NCBI RefSeq assembly: GCF_012922555.1
Contig: NZ_WIPK01000007.1
Coordinates: 62,001-126,000 of the forward strand
DNA: 64,000 bases
Source of the DNA: Paraclostridium dentum
GTDB lineage: Bacteria > Bacillota > Clostridia > Peptostreptococcales > Peptostreptococcaceae
Direction of reading: 5' to 3'
The stretch's first letter is position 1, and each line of letters opens with the position of its first letter. Below, in pieces: positions 35,519-43,521 of the stretch. The position numbers and the translations under genes were made by a program. Below the pieces are notes generated by a model, which searched no databases, was not told the DNA's origin, and saw only the letters and a list, made by a program, of their open reading frames with translations.

Positions 35519-35566
35519 AAAATAGTTAAGGTGTATTTAGTTACAAATACACCTTAACTATTTTTT
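35519..35566 (+). terminator. Terminator after acetyltransferase gene
   Basis: AATAGTTAAGGTGTATTT / AAATACACCTTAACTATT stem with T run. Confidence 0.85.
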
Positions 35567-35717
35567 AATATTTATATAACTTTTTAAAATTTAATGAGGT
35601 TACAATATAGAACAAAATTTTAAGGTTTATCTATAGTATTCTTTATATTCTTAAATTTATGTATGAATAAATTTTAATTTTGAGGTAAATATACTTTTAT
35701 ATAATTAGACTTAGTTT

Positions 35718-36842
35718 TTATATAACTCTCTTTGCCCATAAGTAAGTCCCATTCCAATAACTTGTGTTTATATTGCTTTTCTTTACAACATCTCCTGGTT
35801 TAGGTGCATGTATCATTTCTCCATTGCCAACATATACTCCAACATGGCTCACTCCGCCGCTTCCATCAGTACTCGAGAATATTAAATCGCCTGGCTGTAA
35901 ATTAGATTTACTTACAGTCGTTCCAAAGTTAGATTGTTGACTAGATGTTCTAGGTAAGTTAATACTTCCAGCATTTTTAAATATATAAGTCATAAGACCT
36001 GAACAGTCAAATGAGTTAGGTCCTTCAGCTCCCCATACATATGGTTTTCCTAACTGAGCATAAGCTAAATTAACTATTGCTGATTGTTTACTAGAATTAC
36101 TTACTGGAGGATTTTGTGATTCTTCAGGCTTACTATTTTCTGCTCCAGTATTTATATCTTGTTCAGGTTTATCAGTATTTGCTGATGGATTTTGAATTAC
36201 ATCAGTTTCATTATTTTCATTGTTTTGTTCAATATTACCATTCTCTTGTGGTTTACTAATTTGTTGAGTAGTGTTTCCATTTACACTTGAGCTTGTGATT
36301 CCTTTTACTACTTCCTCTTTTATTTTTATAACCGGCTTTTCGTCTGTTATGTACTTATTATATATATATCCTTCTTTACCATCGTATTTAACCTTTATCC
36401 ATTCTCCATTGTCTTCTAAAAATTCTACCTTTGTATCCTCATCTAAAACTTTAAATACTTTAGAATTTAAGTTTTTATCTTCTCTAAAATTTACATTGTC
36501 AGCACTTATATATAATGATTTATTATTTACATCTACATAATTTGAATTTATCCATCCTGACTTTTCATTCTTAAGTTCAACTTTATACCAATCATTTTCT
36601 TGCCCTAATATTTCAAATTCAGTACCTTTTGGAACTGCATATAATTTATTTGCATCTTTTACTTTAGGGGTATTTCTTATATTAAGCCCTCTTTTAGCAT
36701 TAACTTTAGCAGTTTTATATATTATCTTTTTATACTCATCTTCACTTTTTGTACTTTCTTTATCATCATTTGCAAAAGCGCTCATACTTGATGATACTAT
36801 CATAATAGCAGTCATAGGTATTAAAAATTTTCTCTTTAACAT
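35718..36842 (-). CDS. Secreted NlpC/P60 cell-wall endopeptidase with SH3 domains
   Basis: 374 residues. A signal peptide (KRKFLIPMTAIMIVSSSMSAFA) precedes two or more bacterial SH3 repeats (about 50-110 and 112-170: KRGLNIRNTPKV and NVNFREDKNLNSK), a Thr/Asn/Pro-rich linker and a C-terminal NlpC/P60 domain with the catalytic Cys in NSFDCSGLM and the His in VSHVGVYV plus GEMIHAP. It cleaves peptidoglycan stem peptides outside the cell. It lies next to a kinase/regulator pair and may be its target. Confidence 0.92.
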   Translation of the reverse strand: MLKRKFLIPMTAIMIVSSSMSAFANDDKESTKSEDEYKKIIYKTAKVNAKRGLNIRNTPKVKDANKLYAVPKGTEFEILGQENDWYKVELKNEKSGWINSNYVDVNNKSLYISADNVNFREDKNLNSKVFKVLDEDTKVEFLEDNGEWIKVKYDGKEGYIYNKYITDEKPVIKIKEEVVKGITSSSVNGNTTQQISKPQENGNIEQNNENNETDVIQNPSANTDKPEQDINTGAENSKPEESQNPPVSNSSKQSAIVNLAYAQLGKPYVWGAEGPNSFDCSGLMTYIFKNAGSINLPRTSSQQSNFGTTVSKSNLQPGDLIFSSTDGSGGVSHVGVYVGNGEMIHAPKPGDVVKKSNINTSYWNGTYLWAKRVI

Positions 36843-36962
36843 AATTACTCTTCCTCCATTTATTTGTAACTTTTTTGTAACTTGTTAAAGAATACTACAT
36901 AATTATGAATAAATTATGAATAAATTCGCAAAAGTTTTTCTAAATCACAGTGTATTTTTTAG

Positions 36963-37002
36963 TAAAAAATAGGTAAATCCTTTATAAAGAATTTACCTAT
37001 TT
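36963..37002 (-). terminator. Terminator after the kinase locus
   Basis: AATAGGTAAAT / ATTTACCTATT stem with T-rich run on the minus strand. Confidence 0.75.
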
Positions 37003-37097
37003 CAAAAATTAAATCTATTATTAAAGAGGAGAATCTCTCATGGATTTATAATAGTTTAAAATTATGAACAAATTATGAATTTAGTATTAAATATGCT

Positions 37098-38502
37098 TTA
37101 AATCTTTTGATTGTTGATTATTGGCAACGCAATTATAAACTCACTTCCTTCATTTTGTTTACTTTTAACCTCAATTTTTCCTTTGTGTAGATCAACTATT
37201 GATTTAACGATAGTAAGTCCAACTCCGATGCCTCCAGTATCTTTACTTCTAGACTCATCAACCCTATAAAATCTTTCAAATATATGATTTAAACTTTCTT
37301 TTGGAATCCCCACTCCCTCGTCTTTAAAGTGTATTTTAATATTTTCTTTTTCTTTGTATGCATATATATATATTTCCACCAGCATTTGTATATCTTATTG
37401 CATTTGAAAGCAAATTTACTATGACCTGAGATATTTTATCTTTATCTAAATATGTATTTACATTTTCTAAGTTAAATACTATATTTATATTTTTTTCTAA
37501 AGCACAACCTTGATTATTATAAACTATATTTTTTATAAGTTTCTCTATATTAATCTTAGTTAAGTTAAGCTTGCTTTTTTCACTATCAAACTTTGCTAAG
37601 TTTTTTAATTGATTAACCAAGTTGGTAAGCCTTATTACCTCTTCATTTACACTATTTAACCTCTCTGTATTTGGTTCCCATATTCCAGCTATCATTGCTT
37701 CCAAGTGAGTTTGTACATTTGTCAGTGGAGTTCTAAGCTCATGAGATATATCTGTAGTTAGTCTTTTCCTTAGATTTTCTTGCTCTTCTAATTTTGACGC
37801 TAAATTATTTATAGAGACTATAAGATTATCAATTTCATATATATTACTTTGATAGTCAATCTTATTATAATAACCTCCATCTCCCATTAAGTTTGTCATA
37901 TTTGACACAACCTCTATTGGTTTAGATATATTATTAGCAATTAGTATTGTTATTAATATCATTAAAATACCTATAAAAGTAATTACTTGATTTATTTCTT
38001 TTAAAAAATCAACCTCATTATCCATATAATAAAGCAATCCATATGTTCCAATTTTTATTGATCCAATAACTTGATTATTTGAATTCTTTAAACTTAAAGA
38101 TTGCTAGGTATACTTTCCATGTCAGTTGGCCATTGTGTGATTCATGTTGTTTTCTATACTTCCCATGATTTTGTTAAATCTATCTTGACTATATGTTGTG
38201 GCTCCCCAAATTAAATTTCCATTTGTATCATATAAATCTAAAAATATTCCTTTATTTATAGCATTTTCTCCTATTTTTTCTATACTGTATAAGTTCCATC
38301 TACCATCCATATATTCTGATTCTATTGAATTTATTAAATTAGAAACCTCATTTTCATTATTTTTAATTATATACTCTTCAAATTTTTTCTCAAAAACACT
38401 ATTTATAGATACTGCTATAACTATTACTACTACAATTATTAACGATACTAAATATAGAATTAGTTTTTTATTAAGTTTTAGTTTTCTTAATTTATAATCC
38501 AA
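37098..38502 (-). pseudogene. Sensor histidine kinase, disrupted in three places
   Basis: Reading on the minus strand: an N-terminal membrane segment (LILYLVSLIIVVVIVIAVS) and extracytoplasmic part (38502-38122) end at a TGA, followed in the same frame by a TAG near 38105. Compensating frame shifts here would give a normal peptide. Then comes a HAMP-like region, SHELRTPLTN with the phospho-acceptor His, and the start of the ATPase domain (38037-37336). A second break lies in a run of six AT units at 37362-37373; one more AT unit would join it to the rest of the ATPase domain (DEGVGIP, GVGLTIV; 37385-37098). It overlaps the response regulator by 11 bases. Real decay, sequencing error or slippage are all possible. 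Confidence 0.75.
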
Positions 38503-39166
38503 ATTTGTAACCTACTCCATATACAGTTTGAATAATTTTAGCCTTTTTTGTATCTAATTCTATTTTTTGTCTAAGGTTCTTTATGTGAGCATCTATAATT
38601 CTATCAACTTTTTCATAGTGCTCATCTATCGCTAATTCTAATAATTGTTCTCTACTAAATATCCTATTTGGATTTTTAGCAAATAGTAAAAGTATCTTAT
38701 ATTCAGTATTAGTTAATACAACTTTTTCACCTCGTACTTTAACATCATGAGATGACATGTTTATTTCAAGTTCATCCGAGAATTTTAGTACATCCTTCTT
38801 TTCTATATCTAGTTTTCTAAAAACCGCTTTTACTCTTAAAACTAACTCTTTGACGTTAAAAGGCTTGCAAACATAATCATCACAACCTATGTTGAACCCT
38901 TCTATACGATCTTCATCTTCAGTTTTTGCAGTCAACATTATTATATGAACCATAGAAGTTTCTCTTATTTTTTTACAAATACTCTCTCCATTTATATCTG
39001 GCAACATTCTATCTAAAATTATTAAATCAAAGTTGTTGCTAGTTAAATATTTAAGAGCTTGCTCTCCATTATTTGCTGCTATACAATTGTAGCCCTCTTT
39101 ATCTAAATACGCTTTAACAACTTGCGTTATCTTCTTTTCATCATCTACTATCAATATATTAAACAT
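38492..39166 (-). CDS. OmpR/PhoB-family response regulator
   Basis: 224 residues. Receiver domain with LIVDDEKK, phospho-Asp in LIILDRMLPD and Lys in MLTAKTEDED. The winged-helix output domain carries TNTEYKILLLFAKNP and VDRIIDAHIKNLRQKIE. It is intact while its kinase is broken, so it may be orphaned or driven by another kinase. It is upstream of, and overlaps, the kinase gene. The NlpC/P60 hydrolase or the secreted protein at 39366 could be targets. Confidence 0.92.
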   Translation of the reverse strand: MFNILIVDDEKKITQVVKAYLDKEGYNCIAANNGEQALKYLTSNNFDLIILDRMLPDINGESICKKIRETSMVHIIMLTAKTEDEDRIEGFNIGCDDYVCKPFNVKELVLRVKAVFRKLDIEKKDVLKFSDELEINMSSHDVKVRGEKVVLTNTEYKILLLFAKNPNRIFSREQLLELAIDEHYEKVDRIIDAHIKNLRQKIELDTKKAKIIQTVYGVGYKFGL

Positions 39167-39318
39167 TTGTAAGTCTCCCTTTTTCTATCTGCTATATAAA
39201 TTAATTACAATATACCATAAAATTTATGAAAAGTTTATGGATTAATTTTGCTAGTATATATTTTAATTTTTAATTAATAATGATTATATGAACTCTAATT
39301 ATTGAAAATTTTTTACAG

Positions 39319-39356
39319 AGAAAAAGCTAATCTCTCTTGGAAATTAGCTTTTTCTT
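39319..39356. terminator. Terminator after small secreted protein gene
   Basis: AAAAAGCTAAT / ATTAGCTTTTT stem with A/T runs on both sides. Confidence 0.75.
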
Positions 39357-39365
39357 TGTAAAAAA

Positions 39366-39650
39366 TTAATCTATATTCCCATTTTCATAGTTGCTATATG
39401 GGCAACAATTTCTATAATTAGAGTTTGAATTTCTATATTGACTATCATCTGTTTTTTCAAGCTTATTTGATTCTTGATTTAACACTTTAAACTCTGAATC
39501 TCCTTGAGTTATGTTATTTTGCTCCGTATATGATACTACTGGATTTACATTATTACTATATTCTTTTTCACTTGCGAATGATGTTGCTCCCATCGTACCT
39601 GCTCCTATTACTAATCCTAATGCTAATGCCCCTATTAATGATTTTTTCAT
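39366..39650 (-). CDS. Small secreted protein, 94 residues
   Basis: A signal peptide (KKSLIGALALGLVIGAGTMGATSFA) precedes a short polar region rich in Asn, Ser and Tyr, with a CC pair near the end (RNCCPYSNY). No domain recognised. It sits upstream of the response regulator on the same strand, 200 bases away, and may be regulated by it. Function unknown. Confidence 0.65.
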   Translation of the reverse strand: MKKSLIGALALGLVIGAGTMGATSFASEKEYSNNVNPVVSYTEQNNITQGDSEFKVLNQESNKLEKTDDSQYRNSNSNYRNCCPYSNYENGNID

Positions 39651-39810
39651 ATAAGCACTTCCTTTTCATATTTATTTTCACATTAATAATAATAAAAAAA
39701 TGTGAATAAATTATGAATAAATAGTTATAAGATAAATATATAAGCATTACTATTATTAGTTAAATCAATTTTTTTTGATTTCATAGTTTACAAATCATTT
39801 TTTTTAGCAT

Positions 39811-39834
39811 ATCATATGATTATAAGTGAATATG
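39811..39834. promoter_or_regulatory. Candidate ArsR operator
   Basis: The perfect palindrome ATCATATGAT (39811-39820) and a wider CATAT...ATATG repeat (39813-39834) lie 20-45 bases before the arsR start, where autoregulatory ArsR sites are expected. No sequence-level proof. Confidence 0.4.
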
Positions 39835-39855
39835 TTAATATGAAAAGGAGTTATT

Positions 39856-40236
39856 ATGGAACTTATACAACTATTAAAAGCTTTAAGCGATGAAACTAGA
39901 TTAAGAATACTTAATATTTTAAGAGACGGACCTTTATGCGTTTGTGAAATAGAAGCAATACTTGAAATCTCACAATCTAATGCATCCAGACATTTAAGTA
40001 AGCTTACTAATGCTAATTTAGTTAACTATTATAAAGAAGCAAAGTTTATTTACTATAAATTAGATCATGAGACTTTAAAGCAATACAGTTTTATTCAAAA
40101 TATCTTAGACAACGAATTAGATAAAGATAAAAAGCTAAAATATGATTATGAAATTTTAAAAGCATATAAAAATGCTAATTTAAGTTGTGATACTGTTTCA
40201 CAGGTTAAAGATGTAATCTTAGAGATAACAAAGTAA
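39856..40236 (+). CDS. arsR: ArsR-family arsenic-responsive repressor
   Basis: 126 residues. Winged helix with DETRLRILNILRDGPLCVCEIE and ISQSNASRHLSKLTNANLV. Cys28 and Cys30 in the LCVCE segment match the arsenite-binding ELCVCDL motif of ArsR. It is expected to repress the operon until arsenite binds. AAGGAG precedes the ATG. It heads a run with a metallophosphoesterase and arsM, separated by 19 and 42 bases, so one operon is likely. Confidence 0.88.
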   Translation: MELIQLLKALSDETRLRILNILRDGPLCVCEIEAILEISQSNASRHLSKLTNANLVNYYKEAKFIYYKLDHETLKQYSFIQNILDNELDKDKKLKYDYEILKAYKNANLSCDTVSQVKDVILEITK

Positions 40237-40255
40237 AATTTAGGAGGAAATATAT

Positions 40256-40999
40256 ATGAAAATAGCATTAATATCGGATATACATAGCAACATATATGCC
40301 CTAGATTCAGTATTAGCTGATATCGAAACTAAAGATGTAGATATGATAGTATGCACAGGTGATTTAGTAGGTTATGGAACAAGACCAAATGAAGTTATTC
40401 AAACTTTAAAGAAAAATAAGATACTTACTATAATGGGGAATTATGATGATGCTATAGGAAATTTAAAAATAGTTTGTGGATGTGATTATCCAGATCCTAA
40501 AGATGCAGAAAAAGCAGGACTTTCAATGCATTTTACAGGTCAAACTACAACCAATGAAAACAAAGAGTATCTAAGAAATTTACCAAAAGAATTGATTTTT
40601 ACATTTGATAATAAAACTATAAGATTTGTTCATGGAAGTACTAGACTTATAAATGAATATTTAAAGGAAAATTCAAAAGAAGCAGATGAGGTTATGAGTG
40701 AGTTAGTGGAAAATATATTAGTTTGTGGTCACACTCATATTCCATATGCCAAGTATTATGGTGAAAAATTACTTATTAATGCTGGAAGTGTTGGTAAGCC
40801 TAAAACAGGTAAGCCTAATGCAAACTATGTAATTATAGATATAAAAAATGAAGATGAAATAGCTAAAACTCCATCAAGTGTTGAAGTAGAAATTATAGAA
40901 GTTGAGTATGATTTTGAAAGAATTGCAAATGAAATAGAAGAAAGTGAAATACTTCCAAATGACTTTGCAAGACTTCTAAGAGAAGGAAGTTCTAAATAA
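40256..40999 (+). CDS. Calcineurin-like metallophosphoesterase in ars operon
   Basis: 247 residues with the metal-binding motifs DIHSN (DxH), GDLVGYG (GDxxxYG), GNYDD (GNHD-like), and the C-terminal GHTHIPY. The closest group is the YfcE/MJ0936-like phosphodiesterases. It sits between arsR and arsM, so it is likely induced by arsenite. The family hydrolyses diverse phosphomono- and diesters; what it does in arsenic response is unknown. AGGAGG precedes the ATG. Motif residues are intact. Confidence 0.85.
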   Translation: MKIALISDIHSNIYALDSVLADIETKDVDMIVCTGDLVGYGTRPNEVIQTLKKNKILTIMGNYDDAIGNLKIVCGCDYPDPKDAEKAGLSMHFTGQTTTNENKEYLRNLPKELIFTFDNKTIRFVHGSTRLINEYLKENSKEADEVMSELVENILVCGHTHIPYAKYYGEKLLINAGSVGKPKTGKPNANYVIIDIKNEDEIAKTPSSVEVEIIEVEYDFERIANEIEESEILPNDFARLLREGSSK

Positions 41000-41041
41000 T
41001 AAAATTTTAATTATTAAACTTTAAAAAGGGGTGATTTTAAT

Positions 41042-41800
41042 ATGAAAGATATTACTAATGGTGAGATCAAAAATATAGTTAGAGATAGTTATAAAAAAAT
41101 CGTAACAAATGAATCTAATCTAAGTTGTTGTGGGGAAGATATATCTAAAAGTATAGGTTATTCTAATGAGGATATGGATACAGTTCCAAAAGATTCTAAC
41201 TTAGGCTTAGGGTGTGGAAATCCCCACTTAATTGCAGATATAAAAGAAGGTGAAACTGTCCTTGACTTAGGTAGTGGAGCCGGATTTGACTGTTTTTTAG
41301 CATCTAAAAAAGTTGGAAATAATGGACTTGTTATAGGTGTTGATATGACTCCAGAGATGTTAAGTCAAGCAAGAAGCAATGCATTAACTAACAATTATAA
41401 AAACGTCGACTTTAGATTAGGTGAAATTGAAAATTTACCTGTAGCAAATGATTTAGTTGATGTTATAATATCAAACTGTGTTATAAATCTATCTCCTAAC
41501 AAACAAAGGGTATATGATGAGGCTTATCGTGTTCTTAAAAGCGGAGGTAGATTATCTATATCAGATATAGTCCTTATGAAAGATTTAACTCAAGAAATGA
41601 AACAAGATGAAAAACTATATTGTGGCTGAGTCACAGGAGCCTCTTCAGTTGAAGAGTTAGAATTTTACTTAGAAAATTCAGAATTTAAAAATATAAAAAT
41701 AGATGTCAAACCTGTTTCTAAAGAATATGAAGAGAAGTGGGGTCATAACTTAAACGTAGGTGAATACATTATGTCTGCTTCAGTTACAGCTATTAAATAG
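41042..41800 (+). CDS. arsM: Arsenite methyltransferase ArsM with in-frame UGA (probable selenocysteine)
   Basis: The open frame first stops at TGA 41627-41629 after 195 codons, but continues in frame for 56 more codons to TAG (41798-41800), giving 252 residues, a normal ArsM length. ArsM features: Cys29/Cys30, GLGCGNP (Cys58), SAM motif VLDLGSGAGFDC, SNCVINLS (Cys146), and YCG-UGA-VTGA, where the UGA falls exactly on the third conserved arsenic-binding cysteine (family GCxxGA). The C-terminal extension continues the family fold to EYIMSASVTAIK. A SECIS-like hairpin follows the UGA. So the enzyme probably uses Sec196 to bind and methylate As(III) with SAM. The alternative is a nonsense mutation, less likely given the intact downstream frame and hairpin. 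Confidence 0.85.
41641..41656 (+). promoter_or_regulatory. Candidate bacterial SECIS hairpin
   Basis: CTCTTC-AGTT-GAAGAG forms a perfect 6-bp stem with a 4-base loop. The loop starts 17 bases after the UGA and has G as its second base, which fits the known bacterial SECIS rules (small apical loop, G among its first two bases, loop 16-37 bases from the UGA). It lies within coding sequence, as bacterial SECIS elements do. Confidence 0.75.
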
Positions 41801-41805
41801 AAACA

Positions 41806-41849
41806 ATCACTAAAAAAGTATATCCTTTGGGATATACTTTTTTAGTGAT
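41806..41849. terminator. Bidirectional terminator
   Basis: A 20-bp stem (ATCACTAAAAAAGTATATCC and complement) with a 4-base loop between arsM and the convergent DUF5714 gene. It begins just after the TAG stop, supporting the longer arsM frame. Confidence 0.85.
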
Positions 41850-41860
41850 ATGTTAATAGT

Positions 41861-42583
41861 CTAATTCAATTCTAAAACTAATTCATTCTCAGTATAAAAT
41901 TTACATTTTGAATTTAAGCATTCTTTATTTAAACTATTGAAATTGCATTTTAAATTTAAAGTTTTATCTAGATCCACATTTAAATGCTCTTTAGTAAAAT
42001 CTATTGCTGTTTCTATAGCTGTAAAAGAATCTCTTTTACAACATCTTGGGCCTCCATACTTGCTTATATTTTCAAGCGCATTTGATGTCATTAGGTTGCA
42101 AAGTCCCCATTCCTCTTTATTCATAGGTCCTGACTCTTGTATTAAACTAGTATAAATTCCACAACCTACTCCAGCTCCACATGCTCCGTAAAATCCACAG
42201 AATCCCCCTAATACATTCTTAGCTCTTTTTTGACACTCATCTAATAAACTTTCTAACTTTGATTTTTCATTAGTTTTGTTTAAAAATGCAGTGCTTAATA
42301 CTGCTGGAACTAAATAATGATGCTCTGGCCCATGCATCTTAATTGCTGGATGCTTCATTAAATTTACTGCCATTTCTAATGGATTTATACTATCACTATT
42401 TAAACAGTAGTTAGTTATAGCCGTAAGTGCATCACTACTATGACATGAATCACATACATAGTGTCCATTTTTACATACTATAGCTGATTCGTAAGTTTTT
42501 TTACAGAAATAACATACTCTTTCCTTACTCTCATTTTCATAAAGTACTTCTTCATTACAAATCAAACAATTAAACTTATTCAT
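41861..42583 (-). CDS. Cys-rich DUF5714 protein
   Basis: 240 residues. The N-terminal half has zinc-ribbon-like Cys pairs (CLICNE, CYFCKK, CDSCHS). The middle has a HGPEHHYLVPAVL stretch and GGFCGFYGACGAGVGCG, then GGPRCCKRDSFTA. This pattern matches the DUF5714 family, which is often found fused to or beside methyltransferases. GGGGTGA precedes the ATG. It faces arsM convergently. Its many Cys could bind metal or arsenic, but the function is not known. Confidence 0.75.
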   Translation of the reverse strand: MNKFNCLICNEEVLYENESKERVCYFCKKTYESAIVCKNGHYVCDSCHSSDALTAITNYCLNSDSINPLEMAVNLMKHPAIKMHGPEHHYLVPAVLSTAFLNKTNEKSKLESLLDECQKRAKNVLGGFCGFYGACGAGVGCGIYTSLIQESGPMNKEEWGLCNLMTSNALENISKYGGPRCCKRDSFTAIETAIDFTKEHLNVDLDKTLNLKCNFNSLNKECLNSKCKFYTENELVLELN

Positions 42584-42954
42584 TTTTTATTCACCCCTTA
42601 ATGTATAAAACTATATCCTAGTATTCCCAATTATAATTATACATTTTAGAAATTTGTAGTAATAGTACTTTTATAAAAAAATTTATTAGAAATCTTTTTA
42701 ATATAACGTTTTTCTAAATACTGAGATTAAAGGTATTAAATATTTTGGATATTAAAAACTTTGAATTTAAACATATTGATAGTAAATAGTAATTACAAGT
42801 TTATTGTTTTAACTGAAATTAATTAATAAATTTAAACAATAATAGGACTGTTAATTTAGAAATGTATTAAGATACCGTATGTGAATTCTCAAATCCTATG
42901 TTAGATGTTAATTTCGATACTCAACATCTAAATAATAATATTGAAAGGGTTAAT
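42584..42954. other. Intergenic region with one perfect hairpin
   Basis: Contains TTAGATGTT / AACATCTAA (42901-42931), downstream of the small membrane gene on the minus strand, and otherwise no gene. The hairpin lacks a T run, so a terminator role is uncertain. Confidence 0.35.
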
Positions 42955-43089
42955 TTATATATATTTTTCTATAAGTAGAGTTATCTTTTTTTCAATATAA
43001 CATACTAATTTATATCCAATAAATAAAACTCCAACTAAAAAAAATGTATTTAATGTTTGTAAAATTAATTCGTTTGTAAAATTAATCAT
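42955..43089 (-). CDS. Small membrane protein, 44 residues
   Basis: MINFTNELILQTLNTFFLVG followed by more hydrophobic residues, then a charged tail (YIEKKITLLIEKYI). AGGTGGTGA lies 5 bases before the ATG. One membrane helix plus a basic tail is a layout shared with type I toxins, but no antisense promoter was recognised, so I call it only a small membrane protein. Confidence 0.5.
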   Translation of the reverse strand: MINFTNELILQTLNTFFLVGVLFIGYKLVCYIEKKITLLIEKYI

Positions 43090-43142
43090 TAAGTTCACCA
43101 CCTAATAGATTATATATTGTATAATCTAAAAATTTTTATAAA

Positions 43143-43168
43143 AAAAAGACACTTTTTTGTGTCTTTTT
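43143..43168. terminator. Terminator of cold-shock gene
   Basis: AAAAAGACAC / GTGTCTTTTT stem, 6-base loop, A/T runs. Confidence 0.8.
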
Positions 43169-43188
43169 AATTAACATGAATATATATA

Positions 43189-43389
43189 TTATAATATAGT
43201 TATGTTTTCTGCTTGAAGACCTCTAGCACCTTTAACTATATTAAAGCTTACTTTTTGACCTTCTTCTAATGATTTAAACCCATCAGTTTGTATAGCTGAG
43301 AAATGAGCGAATACATCTTCTCCTCCATCTACTGTTATGAAACCAAATCCTTTTTCATTGTTAAACCATTTTACTATTCCATTTTCCAT
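43189..43389 (-). CDS. CspA-family cold-shock protein
   Basis: 66 residues. [15 protein letters not shown] and [10 protein letters not shown] are the RNP1 and RNP2 nucleic acid-binding motifs of the cold-shock domain. It binds single-stranded RNA and DNA as an RNA chaperone. A long untranslated leader is probable: about 100 bases upstream show no frame. Complete single-domain protein. Confidence 0.93.
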   Translation of the reverse strand: MENGIVKWFNNEKGFGFITVDGGEDVFAHFSAIQTDGFKSLEEGQKVSFNIVKGARGLQAENITIL

Positions 43390-43521
43390 TGAAATGTACT
43401 CCTATTAACCATATCAAGACCTAATCTTGATTTACTTTTGTATCTCTACAAATACTATTGTAACATATATAATTAATAATAGATAGTCTTTTCTGTCAAT
43501 TATAATTAAGTTCATTTATTA

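Noticed and set aside
38100-38125. UGA in the histidine kinase as a second selenocysteine codon
   Set aside because: It is followed within six codons by a TAG in the same frame, no SECIS-like hairpin is placed after it, and another frame gives a more natural peptide, so it is a frameshift or decay.
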